DNA of 64,000 bases, from the NCBI RefSeq assembly GCF_020740795.1, contig NC_067290.1, forward strand, positions 15,172,001 to 15,236,000, read 5' to 3'. The notes under the pieces were generated by a model. It ran no database searches, had not been told where the DNA came from, and was given only the letters and a program-made list of their open reading frames with translations. This DNA comes from Apus apus. Its lineage: Eukaryota; Chordata; Aves; Apodiformes; Apodidae. The stretch's first letter is position 1, and every line of letters starts with the position of its first letter. Of this stretch, positions 40,601 through 49,061 are shown piece by piece. The translations under genes and the position numbers were made by a program.

Positions 40601-43600
40601 TCCCTCTCCGACCCCAAGCCCATCAGCCCCACCGCTGAGGAGGCTGGCAAAGACAGGTTCTCCCTCTACCAGCACCCGCTGCTTCCCGGCACCCAGGTAT
40701 GTCAGTGTGGAGAACAGGCTTTTCCTCAGGGAACAGCCCCAGGAGGCACCTCAGGATGTTTCAGTTTCATTAGTGCTGCGACAATTAATATTTTAAAGGG
40801 CTGCGGATGGCAGCTGGCGGGCACAGATACAAGCAGCGAAGCTGGCAGCCAGAGGGAGGGCCCAGAGCTCCCCTGGCAGCAGGCAGGAGTTGCTGCTGGG
40901 TGACAGCATCAAGGCTGTCCCCTGTCCCCTGCCACAACCAGATCCCTCTCCTCTCCCAAGGAGCTGCCATGCATTACTCCATTTGGAGTTGCAGCAGCTC
41001 TTGCTCCAACCTTCACCCCCCCCAGATGGTGGTTGCCTTGGGCAGCCACGCACCCTGCAAAGAGCTCCAGGGGGAGCAATTCCTAGGGCAATTCCCAGCC
41101 TGGCCTCTCCCTCAAGCTATGCTGCCAAGGGCCCGAGGACAGAAAGCAGTTTTTGCAGCAGGCAGCAGCGTGCAGGCGGCCGGCCCAGCACTTGGCCAAC
41201 TGCCACCCCCGGTAATTACTCACAGAAAGCAGCCCTGCCTGTTACTTCCATCCTATTTATCAGGCTTTTACATAAACGCTGCTTCCTTGGTGTGTGGGGA
41301 GACACGTGCACAGCGGTCTGCCTCACTGTAACCCTGGGGCATGGGAGGAGCTCTGGGTACACAGGGTGGGGGGGCACAGGCAGACACCCACCCACACCCC
41401 TGACCTGCTGTCCCTTGGCTTTGTAGGTGGGGGCACTGCAGTCGAGCCCGCTGGCGCGCAAGGTAAAGCGGACACTGCCCAGCCCACCGCCTGAGGAACC
41501 CCACGTCCCCCTAGCCAGCCCAGCCACCTCCCAGCTCTACCTGAGCAGCCTGGCCACCAAGACCACCGCGCCAGTCACCAAGGCCAGCCTGCTGAAGGAG
41601 CTGGACCGTGACCTGAAGTTGGTGGAGCATGAGGCCACCAAGCTGCGGAAGAAGCAGGCAGAGCTGGATGAGGAGGAGAAGGAGATCGATGCCAAGTTGA
41701 AGTACCTGGAACTGGGCATCACCCAGCGCAAGGAGTCACTGCTGAAGGAGCGGGGCCACCCCTACCTGCGCTGCCCTGGGGACCGCCGCGACTACCTGTC
41801 CGACAGCGAGCTGCACAGCCTGCGCCTCGCCACCTACGAGGGAGCTGGCCTGCACCCCACGCCTGCTGGGCAGTACCCTGACTTTGCCACTGCCACCGCC
41901 GCCTCCTACGGCGCCTACCCCTACCCAGCCCCACCGGGCCCCACCGCCTTCCCACCAGCACGCCTGCAGCCCCCCCAGTACCCTGCAGCCAGCACGACTC
42001 AGGATGGCTTGCCGGCAGCCCCGCTGTCTGCCTTCACCTCACCTGGCACCTTCGCAGCCCCCAGCACTGCATACCCGGACCTGGGCACCCCAGGCCAGCC
42101 AGGCTTCCGGCCCCAAAACCCCTACCAAGCCCCCATTACCTTCACTGGGGTGGCCAGTGTGCCAGCAGCACAGCCCACCCTCTTCCAGACCCCAGCAGAC
42201 GTAGCTGGCGGGCACCAGAAGCCACGGCAGACCTCGCTGGCTGACCTGGAGCAGAAGATCCCCACCAACTACGAGGTCATCAGTTCAGCCACCAGCTCCT
42301 CCACCATTCCTGATGTCACCTTCAGTGCCACAACAGCAACCAGTGGCTACGAGCAGTACAAGGCGCCCGAGGCCCGGCCAGCCGAGAGAGCCGGTGCAGC
42401 ACAGGGCCCCTCAGCTAGCTTCTCCTCCGAGTCCCTCTACACCAACCTGGAGCAGAACATCCCCCGTAACTACGTGATGATTGAGGACATCAGCGAGCTC
42501 ACCAAGGAGAGCCCGGTAGTGGAGGGGCAGAAATCGGAGCCGGCAGGCACAGGCACTGACATTCGCCACGGCAGAGAGAAAAGCGACCTGGGGGATGCTG
42601 AGGGCTCCAGCAGGCCCTGCTGCTACACCAAAGCTGAGGAGGAGTCTGAGGAAGACATCTATGACCACCATGGCTCTGACTATCGAGGAAAGAACAGCTA
42701 CCACCGGGGCATGGAAAGCAATGGCAGGGTGTCAGGGAGCTCCACCGGCTCATCCTACTACTATGGGGATAGTGACTACCGGCACTCCTCACGGGCAGAC
42801 AAGCATGGCTCTGGCGTGGCACTGCCAAAGCATTCCTCCAAGAATCTGGCACCTGCCGTTGTCTCCTCAAAGCGCAGCAAGCACAGGAAGCAGGGCATGG
42901 AGCAGAAGATCTCCAAGTTCTCCCCAATTGAAGAAGCCAAAGATGTGGAGTCGGACCTGGCCTCCTATGCAGTGACAACCTCAGTTGGCAGCAGCAATGT
43001 GGCTTCCAGGGCCAAGAAGCTGCAGGATGAGATCACGTATGGCCTGAAGAAGAATGTCTACGAGCAGCAGAAGTACTATGGTGTTTCCAGCCGGGATCTG
43101 GTGGACGAGGAAGAGCGGGTCTACTCCACAAGCAGCAGGACCCGCTCCTCTGTCTATGGGGTGGAAAAGTCCTCTGGCCGGGAGGTGGGCGGCCGGAGCA
43201 AGTCCTACGAGCGGGAGGTTATAGAGCGCTCCCAGAAAGGCAGTTCCAAGCCCTCATCCCTTGGCATGAGCCAGAGCCGTGGGCGAGCTCCCATCCGCAC
43301 ACAGCCCTCGGAGGAGGAGAGCCCTGTCAGCCCCCTGGGGAAGGTGGTGGGAGGGACGCGCGCTGTGGGGGGGGCCTGGCCCTCAGTCGGCGGGGGACCC
43401 CTGCTCACAGTTCTGCTCCAGCCACTCGTTGCCTGATGTGCAAGAGCACATCAAAGACGTGCCAAGGAGTCACTCGTACAAGCACGAGGAGGGCTACGGC
43501 ATGGACGATGCCCATTGCGTTGTCTCGGACAGTGAAGGTAACGGCTCCCTGTGGTGATCACCCCAGAGCATGGCTTCCCGGGGCATGCCTGTCTGCTCGT

Positions 43601-45484
43601 ACGCAGAGACACTCTCACTGCCTCAGTTTGCTTGACACGTGCCTTCCTCCCCCTGCCCCGGGTGTTCGGTGTTAGCCGGTCCCACGTGGTGCCCTGCCGT
43701 GCCGCGTCCCATCCCCGCGGGCTGTTCCCCGCACGCGTGCCCGCTGCTTGCCTCTCCCACCTCATTGCATGGCTTCCGCCCGGGCGGCCTCGAGTGAGCG
43801 ACTGACTGTGGTTTGTTTTTGGTTTCTGAAGCCTATCATTTGGGTCAGGAGGAGACAGACTGGTTTGATAAGCCCAGGGAGGCACGGGCGGAGAGGGTCA
43901 GGCACTACGGTGGCCACTCTTCCTCGCAGAAGAGACCCCCAGTTAAGCACACCTATCATGACTACGACGAGCCCCCCGATGAGGACCCGTGGCAGCACGA
44001 TGACTACCCCCAGCACCGCGAGCACCGGCACCACGGGGAGTATGGGCGCCACACTGGCACCTCCCGGCACGCTGGTGACGAGCCCCCACGTCGCTCATCC
44101 AAGCAGCACCCACGGGAGTCCAGCCGCCACGAGTCCCGCAGCCATGGGCCACCGGCCACTTCCAAAAAGGCACAACAGCCCGAGCCCCGAGCACCCTATG
44201 GACCCAGCTCCTCGGAATACACCCCATCGTCCCGCTCCGCTGCTCACCACCATGGTGCTGAGCCCCCCAAGACACAGAAGCCCACCCAGCCTCATGGGTC
44301 GGCCACCCCTGCGCCGAAGCCAGAGCCCCTTGCACACCCGCAGCAGCCGGCAGGCAGGCAGCAGCAGGCAGGGCAGCAGGCAGCGCGGCAGCAGCCGGCA
44401 GCACGGCAGACTGTGCAGCCGGCGGGCTCAGCACAGCCTGAGGCCAGGGGCAGGGCACAGGGACCCCCATCGTCCCGGCCACCACAGCAGCAGCCAGGGC
44501 CAGCTCAGGCAGCAGGGAAGGCACCGGCCATGCACCATGCGCAGCCAGGCGGGCACCCAACACCGGTGGTAAGTACAGGCTTGGCCAGCGCGTCTGCCTT
44601 CCTGCCCCCAGGACCAGCCTGGCTGGCCATGGCCAGGGACTGGCAGGGGAAGGGTTGGGGATGGGAGCTTTGGGACAAAGCCTATCCCACTCATGTGCCC
44701 ACCAGACCACCCCTGGGTGTCATGGGAGCAGCCAGTCCCTTGAGGGGACATCCCTTGTGCCCTGGATGACTCCCTTCCTCTTTTGGGGCTGTGGAGCAGG
44801 GGTTGGGAGTTTTGGCGTCACACCCCCAGCCAGAGCCACCTCCAGAGGATGCTCTGCTGGGAGGGCCAGCCCTGAGAGCTGTTTTTTCCATTCCAGCCAA
44901 AAGCAGAGCAGACGGACACACCCAAACCCACAGTGAAAGTGCCACAGCAGCCGGGGAGAGCGCCATCGGCACAGCCTCTGGGAGCAGCAGGTCAGTCAGC
45001 CCAGTGCACGGCGCCGTATCCCCCGTGCTGGCTGCCGGGCACCCCAGGGGCTCGGCTGAGCCACCCCAGCTGTCCTGTCCCCTCCTAACAATGGCTTTGT
45101 TTGTCCCCCAGCAGACAGCAAGGCTGGTCCAAAAGTGGCTGGGCCGCGTGGTCCTGCTGGCCCAGCCACAGGACAGCCCGGAGCAGAAGGAGAGAGTGTT
45201 TTCTCCAAAATCCTGCCGGGGGGGGCAGCGGAACAAGCAGGCAAACTGACTGAAGGTGAGGGCTGCTGCCAGAGACGGGGTGGGGGTGGTGGTGAGACAG
45301 GGTTGGGTGAGTAGGGGTGGCTGGGAGCAGCCAGTGGGATGGGGTGCTGCCACAGTCTGGGGCAAAAGCAGCAACTGAGGTCTGGGGATGAGCGGTGCCA
45401 GGGTGGCTGTGACATGCTGATGCTTCTCCTGACTTTCCTGCAGCGGTGTCGGCTTTTGGCAAGAAGTTCACTTCGTTCTGGTGA
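3895..45484 (+). CDS. BSN: Bassoon presynaptic cytomatrix protein (5'-partial in window)
   Basis: Very large scaffold of the presynaptic active zone. Coding exons in the window: 3895-4677, 32518-32974, 34054-40696, 41427-43537, 43832-44568, 44897-44990, 45115-45255 and 45444-45484. All boundaries are GT/AG and phase-consistent. Together they encode about 3667 residues, so of the roughly 3900 in mammals only the N-terminal couple of hundred are missing. Recognised from long stretches matching mammalian Bassoon: the Cys-rich Piccolo/Bassoon zinc finger, the SDTGYSSDG and SITPEAFDSDEELEDILEED regions, coiled coils, repeated QT motifs, and the C-terminus ESVFSKILPGGAAEQAGKL...FGKKFTSFW. Three +1 frame breaks fall in homopolymers (32734-32740, 38510-38518, 43367-43374). 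I treat them as probable assembly errors, because the protein is conserved on both sides of each. Confidence 0.95.
4678..10323 (+). other. BSN: BSN long intron, first part
   Basis: Start of the roughly 28 kb intron. I see no exon with both splice sites and family similarity. The longest frame (4967-5461, 164 codons) has no domain and low-complexity composition. A short TTAA-type repeat lies near 6166-6182. There is no recognisable repeat family beyond simple runs. Confidence 0.6.
10324..10520. promoter_or_regulatory. Candidate intronic enhancer (homeodomain/AP-1/GATA cluster)
   Basis: A compact block whose texture differs from the flanking intron. It contains a GATA-type site ttatct at 10359-10364, an E-box catatg at 10375-10380, two taattaa homeodomain cores (10440-10446 and 10492-10498) and a consensus AP-1 site tgactca at 10457-10463, around a CpG-bearing stretch. 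Site clustering is seen directly. Enhancer function is inference, because conservation could not be checked. Confidence 0.3.
10521..23567 (+). other. BSN: BSN long intron, middle part
   Basis: About 13 kb of intron without a supportable gene. It includes a T-run near 13452-13469, GT-rich sequence at 18610-18655, and a small CpG-rich patch with a gcggccgc octamer at 21616-21623. Open frames of up to 178 codons (for example 16891-17427) lack domains and splice context. Confidence 0.55.
23568..23862 (+). mobile_element. CR1 LINE fragment (3' end)
   Basis: Sense-orientation avian CR1 tail. It reads 'acaagaggaaacaacctcta', then the 'ggaggtttagattggacatt' and 'aggaacaatttcttcattgc' blocks, 'ccaggg...gtggtggagtcacc', and ends in 'tcttttccaacctaaataat' with a degenerate 3' end (ttatgatgctac). 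5'-truncated and moderately diverged. Confidence 0.88.
25674..25716. repeat. TA-rich microsatellite
   Basis: A run of alternating T and A with interspersed C and G (tatatacatatatatatgta...gtatatatacatgcat). A simple, partly palindromic AT-rich sequence. Confidence 0.7.
27395..27520. promoter_or_regulatory. Candidate intronic regulatory block (TAATTA cluster)
   Basis: Within about 125 bases there are taattaa at 27401-27407, taatta at 27461-27466, cattag near 27483 and further aattaa/caattg sites, inside an otherwise GC-rich intron. The clustering is visible; a regulatory role is inferred. Confidence 0.25.
28465..28575. promoter_or_regulatory. Candidate intronic regulatory block (homeodomain/forkhead)
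   Basis: Contains ctaattatta at about 28471, a taatct core at 28500-28505 and a forkhead-like tgtttac at 28551-28557 in an AT-rich island. Function is inferred from motif clustering only. Confidence 0.22.
30585..30790. promoter_or_regulatory. Candidate intronic regulatory block (dense TAATTA sites)
   Basis: Three TAATTA cores (30623-30628, 30742-30747, 30770-30775), a tttgattaa and a tcattaa element lie within about 200 bases. It stands out sharply from the neighbouring GC-rich sequence. A neural or retinal homeodomain enhancer is a reasonable guess for a BSN intron, but conservation is untested. Confidence 0.3.
31146..31412 (-). mobile_element. CR1 LINE fragment (3' end)
   Basis: Reverse-complement CR1 tail beginning 'gaatagaatcacagaatcat' and 'ttggttggaaaagaccttta', continuing 'agatcattgagtccaactgt' and ending near 'ctcctggtgcaacttgag'. 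It is a different CR1 subfamily from the copy at 1211: the wording of the conserved blocks differs. Confidence 0.88.
31413..32517 (+). other. BSN: BSN long intron, last part
   Basis: About 1.1 kb of intron ending in a clean pyrimidine tract and AG at 32516-32517 (ctttctctgttttgcag). No gene or repeat family seen. Confidence 0.7.
32518..32974 (+). CDS. BSN: BSN exon: last Cys pair of zinc finger 2 and Pro-rich linker
   Basis: Opens in phase 0 with KNEWLCLNCQTQRLLEGSLG, which completes zinc finger 2. A Pro/Ala/Gln low-complexity stretch follows, then AAEQSRTPSPAPAEKKP and the Lys/Pro/Glu-rich end, with donor gtgagc at 32975. The exon is 457 bases (3n+1), while both neighbours need phase 0, so one extra base is present. 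The best place for it is the 7-C run at 32734-32740: with six Cs the frame runs through to the donor. As printed, the first frame stops at 32767-32769. Confidence 0.88.
32670..32740. repeat. BSN: Coding low-complexity (CCGGCA/CCCGCA)n then (CAG)n tract
   Basis: Near-perfect hexamer repeats of the type ggcacccgcacc, followed by a CAG run and a C run, within the BSN exon. They encode an Ala-Pro alternating segment followed by five Gln. I do not recall an equivalent in mammalian Bassoon, where this linker is Ser/Pro/Lys-rich, so it is probably a lineage-specific expansion. Confidence 0.7.
32975..34053 (+). other. BSN: BSN intron
   Basis: Intron of about 1.1 kb between the zinc-finger exon and the giant exon. 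It ends ctccctcacccacag at 34053. No gene, repeat family or notable structure seen. Confidence 0.75.
34054..40696 (+). CDS. BSN: BSN giant central exon
   Basis: A 6643-base exon (3n+1) encoding about 2214 residues. It starts DGSKPYLPDLSRSPQSLSDT and ends SLYQHPLLPGTQ before donor gtatgt at 40697. Recognisable parts: acidic blocks (SDEELEDILEEDED near 34390); coiled coil 1 (Glu/Arg-rich, 35180-35330); QT motifs of the dynein-light-chain type near 36541-36570 (FSTQT), 36613-36645 (GTQT) and 37381-37410 (GVQT); the long Gln/Glu/Arg coiled coil 2 (39140-39500); and repeated SSVQTDEED/CSVQT motifs (39790-40060). The frame changes once, at the 9-C run 38510-38518; with eight Cs it reads APPKPSGMYNPTFPEG, as expected for Bassoon. 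Giant single exons here are typical of BSN. Confidence 0.95.
40697..41426 (+). other. BSN: BSN intron
   Basis: A 730-base intron, donor gtatgt and acceptor tttgtag. The upstream frame reads through into it until about 40903, but the conserved protein continues only in the next exon (SSPLARKVKRTLPSPPPEE). Confidence 0.85.
41427..43537 (+). CDS. BSN: BSN exon with coiled coil 3 (ELKS/CAST-binding type)
   Basis: Starts VGALQSSPLARKVKRTLPSP. It contains the highly conserved third coiled coil (KASLLKELDRDLKLVEHEA through ELGITQRKESLL, about 41580-41745), known in the family as the ELKS/CAST interaction region. Also conserved are QKPRQTSLADLEQKIPTNYE, QNIPRNYVMIEDISELTKES, KHRKQGMEQKISKFSPIEEA and EEESPVSPLGK. 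It ends DAHCVVSDSE with donor gtaacg at 43538 (phase 1). The length (2111 bases) is one more than phase allows. The excess base is best placed in the 8-G run 43367-43374, after which the frame gives GDPCSQFCSSHSLPDV, matching mammalian GDTCPQFCSSHSMPDV. Confidence 0.93.
43832..44568 (+). CDS. BSN: BSN exon, His/Gln/Pro-rich C-terminal region
   Basis: Acceptor gtttctgaag at 43831, phase 1. It begins AYHLGQEETDWFDKP, a block nearly invariant in vertebrate Bassoon, then a His/Arg/Asp-rich stretch (YHDYDEPPDEDPWQHDDYP) and a Gln/Ala/Pro low-complexity tail. It ends GGHPTPV before donor gtaagt at 44569 (phase 0). Confidence 0.93.
44897..45484 (+). CDS. BSN: BSN last three coding exons and stop
   Basis: Exons 44897-44990, 45115-45255 and 45444-45484 encode PKAEQTDTPKPTVKVPQQ..., then DSKAGPKVAGPRGPAG...GESVFSKILPGGAAEQAGKL, then VSAFGKKFTSFW and TGA at 45482-45484. 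The C-terminal motif is diagnostic of Bassoon. The acceptor before the middle exon is a NAGNAG (45110-45114), so one Ala may be included or skipped. Confidence 0.93.
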
Positions 45485-48350
45485 GAGAACGGCACAAGGT
45501 GAGTGCAGTCAGCACCAGGCGCTGTGCTGCAGGCTGTCCCTGCTCCCACTGTGTCTGACAACTTCCCTCTCCTTTCCACCACAAGGAGTTTGGGAAGCGA
45601 ATGGAGATTGAGTTGTTGCAGTGGAAAAACCTATGAAGAACCCAGTGAATTTAGCACACGGCGCTGGACTCTGGGTATAACGGTGAGTGCCCTGGGGCAG
45701 AACTACACGCTGGTCTCCTCCACCACACTGATCCCCTCCATTGCACCAGTCCCCTCCACCATGCCATCCCTGGGGCTCCCACCGCACCTCTGTCCCCTTT
45801 GACACCCACTGAGCCCTGCCTTCTGCATTCCCAGCCCTCAGGGTGAGCAGGACACAGTGCAACCCCATCCCCTTCCCTCTGGGCCACTCATTCCCATCCT
45901 CATGGCTGAGCACCGACCCCAAGCCAAAGCGTGGGGTTTGGCCTTGTTCCCTGGTCTCAGCAGAGCCGCGTGGGCCGATGCCATGTGGATGCTGGTGCAG
46001 ACCCTGGGTTTGCAGGGAAGGTTTGGGCAGCCCAAGCTCTGCTCTGGGAGCTTGTCCAGTGCGGGGGTGGCAGCAGCTGCTCAGCCGGCAGTGCCTCTTG
46101 GCTCCCCTCCGCCCCTTCGCTCGGGCTGGCGCTGCGGCTCGGTGGGGTCCCCTCCACAGGGTAATCACCACTCAGGCTAATGCCTCTCTCCTTCTGTTTC
46201 TGTCACAAGCTTTTGAAAGTAGGGCGATCCCTGGATGCTGGACCAAACAGCGGCCGAGCGGGGCCCAGCGGATGCCCTGGGGTGGACGAGCAGCTCCAGC
46301 ATGGCAGGCGGCAAGCCCTGGCACTGGATGGGCAGACGGACCCTCTGCCCCTGTGGCTGCCCCAAGTGAATGGGCCTGATCCAGACCATTGGGTCAGGCC
46401 CCGTAGGTGGGCCATGGCCCTTTCTTAAGATTATACGCAGAGTTGCTCCCTCTGAACCCCAGCTCTAGCCTCTTCATAGGTTTTTCCCCTCACAAGCCGA
46501 GGGCTGGGCGCTGTGGGCGCCGCTTCCTCCTTCCCAACCCTGCCTGCCCCACTGGGGTCATCCCCGCACCCCTGCACTGCGGCCTGCTCCTGGCCCCACT
46601 GGGGAGCCCCCGCAGCGCCTCAGCTAGGACCTAACACTGTTTTCACTACCGAACTACGAGGCCATAGGACTCTGACAGGCAGCGCGGCGTCCCGGCACGT
46701 GGCGCCGCCCCGAAGCCATTGGAAGCATCGACAGGGCCGCGCTGGCCCTCGCCACACAGCCAGCGCACCCGCCGCCGGGCACCCCTTTTCTTTCAAGAAC
46801 AGCCTTAATCATCCCACTTTGATTTCTGTGTATACCTCATCCACACCAGGGGGGGGCACGGGGCATCGTCAGGGGGGAGGAGTGTCCTTTTTTCTCAGTT
46901 TCTCTGGGTTCATTTTATTTTGAGTTGGGGTTTTTGGTTTTGGGTTTTTTTTAAACTTTATACCAAATCCTCTTCCCTCTTTGCTTTGTGCGATGAGTTA
47001 GCACACGGGCTGTCGTCTGTAGAAGCAATAGAGTGCAGGAGGCTACAAAAGAGCACAAATCCCATGGAACAAGATCAGGAGAGCTTTGCCTCTGGCAGTA
47101 TCCTTCCTCTTACTGTGCAATCCAAGTCCTTCTCAAGCCATTTCGTGGGGACACGGGGACGGCTGGCGTGGCAGCTGGTGGCCAAAGCCCGCTCGCCCTG
47201 CCAGGAGGGGATTCCCGGGGAGGGGGAGGCAGACCAAGGAGGGGGCTTGCCAGCATACGGCCCACACCCCGCCGCCTCCCCACACCGGTGGCACCCCCCC
47301 AGTGTCCCCCGCGGCAGGCGGCAGCCGCCCTCTCGCCCGCCTGATGTTCTATGCAACGAAATAACACGACTCCAGAACAAGACCTGTGAATAGCTACTCG
47401 GTTCAATGTTGCACCTAAGGGTTTCATCGCAATGCCTGCCGCCGAGCGACCCCGTAATTCCTCTTTATCGACCACCCGTGCGTATGAATTCATGGCATGT
47501 TCGACCCACGGAGGGCCACTTTGCCAAAGGGCAGCCCTAGCGCCCATGACCATCTGTCTCGTCGTAGAGCATGGCTTGCTACTTCTCTGCACGGTTCCAC
47601 CCACCTTTCAGTGCTTGCCGTTCTTTGCCTGGACTTTCTTTTTTTCTTTTCCATCGGTCCATTGCTGTACTGAAAGCTCTGAGCAGATTTATGCACTTGT
47701 TATTGGGGACCTGGTCACCGTGGGACACCTATGCCCCATGGCAGGTCCCTCACCAGGGGCTCTGCCTGTGCCCAAGGCTGGGGGAGAGGCCGACAGCTGT
47801 GGGACAGGGGGAAACGCAGCACAGAGGAGACCCCTGGCCCTACGCACACCTGCTCCCTCTCCCTGCCGATGACAAGTGCGTAGCCTGAGGGTGCCTCCTC
47901 CCGGCCCCCGCCGCTCCTTGTGCTGTAAATACTTGTACAGTGTGTAAATCACATGCGGGATCAAGACCTCCGCCAGGGCCTGTCTCGCCACCCGAGCACA
48001 TTTGCCACCTCGCCTTCGCACCCCCAGGGATGTGTAGCCCACCCCGCCAGGGCCCCACCCAAACCGCACCAGTCTGCCGGGAGGGGTGGGGGGACAGTGG
48101 GTGCGGAGACGAAGGGCTGAGCGCGGCCAGGCGCCATTTCCAGCGGTCAGTGCGGTGCCGGGTGCGCTCCCTCTGAACATTGTGACGGTGTGCGTGTCTG
48201 CTGTGCTCTGTGCCACCTGTAGTGACCCTGTACCGTGCTGTACCGTGCCGTGCCGTACCACCCCTGCCGCTGTGTCGTGACTCCCTCCCAGAAGCTGCCC
48301 CCTCACCAGGTGTTTCTGTGGGAACAGAATAAAAAGGACTTGACACAAAC
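45485..48350 (+). other. BSN: BSN 3'UTR, probably with two introns
   Basis: No conserved coding sequence. A strong donor (caag|gtgagt) lies at 45499, only 14 bases past the stop. An acceptor after a pyrimidine tract (ctttccaccacaag) ends at 45585, another strong donor gtgagt is at 45683, and an acceptor (ctgtttctgtcacaag) ends at 46209. I infer non-coding exons 45586-45682 and 46210 to the poly(A) site. The distal part has the tgtaaatacttgtacagtgt element (about 47924-47943), which I remember from mammalian BSN 3'UTRs. Antisense frames here look like shadows. Confidence 0.55.
48328..48333 (+). terminator. BSN: BSN poly(A) signal AATAAA
   Basis: Canonical AATAAA (ggaacagaataaaaagg). It is the first clear signal at the end of the conserved BSN 3'UTR and precedes a minisatellite. 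Confidence 0.75.
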
Positions 48351-48466
48351 CACAGAGTGGCCCAAATTCCTGCCTGCCTGCAGCAAGGGGGAGCAAGTGG
48401 GATCTGGACCCCCACCCCAATGGGTGCAACCAGGCTGGGTTGGCACCACACCTGGCCCATATCTGA

Positions 48467-48747
48467 GGCTGCTGGGCGGGGGAATCCCTGTGGCCTTCAA
48501 GGGCCTGATGCTCCCACCCTTGCAGGGCTGCTGGGCTGAATGGTCCCTATGGACTCCAAGGGGCTTATCCTTCAACACCAGGGGCTGCTTTTGTGGGGCG
48601 TCCCTGTGGGGCCCAATCCCTCCCACACTGGGGGATGCTGGGCAGGGGTCTTTATGGGCTCCAAGGGCCTGATCCTACACACATATCCGGGGCTGCTGGT
48701 CTGGGGGGTCCCTGTGGGCACCAAGCACCTGAGCCCCTGCACACAGA
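48467..48747 (+). repeat. 56-bp minisatellite, about five degenerate units
   Basis: Units start at 48467, 48526, 48583, 48634 and 48691. Each opens with ggctgctgg (or gatgctggg) and carries a gtccctgtggg core and a ccaagggcctgatcc-like end. Intergenic between BSN and APEH. Confidence 0.75.
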
Positions 48748-48779
48748 GCCCCTGTGCTGCAGCCACCTGCTGGGAAACA

Positions 48780-49061
48780 ACTCCGGGGCGGCCAGGGGCT
48801 GCCGGACCGCGCCTTGACCCCTGGCTACGGCTTCCAAGGCGCCCGCGGATGAACCGGTGTCTCTGGGCCGGGGGTCCCGGGGGTCCCGGCCGGGGCGCAG
48901 CGCGGACTCAAACGTCGAGGTCTCCAGCAGCGACGCCACTCGCGTCCACCTGGGGGCGCCACGACGCGGACGGCGGCCCGAGCGCCGCCGCCAACGGGAG
49001 GTGCCGGCCCCGCCCCCCCGCCCCGGAAGTGCCGGCGCTGTCCCTGCCCCGCAGCCGCGCC
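48780..49061 (+). promoter_or_regulatory. APEH: APEH CpG-rich promoter and 5'UTR
   Basis: Dense CpG sequence without a TATA box, carrying a consensus ETS site ccggaagt at 49023-49030, 32 bases before the ATG. This is the usual architecture of a housekeeping promoter. The TSS is not determinable from sequence alone. Confidence 0.65.

Noticed and set aside
43342-43408. Possible 66-base intron in the BSN exon (donor after SPLGK, acceptor ctgctcacag) instead of a G-run indel
   Set aside because: It would restore the frame, but it would remove GDPCSQ, which matches the conserved mammalian GDTCPQ directly before FCSSHS. An extra G explains the data better.
47689-48460. Antisense frames of 206-246 codons over the BSN 3'UTR
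   Set aside because: CpG-rich UTR with few stops; no domain, and the region is explained by the BSN 3'UTR.
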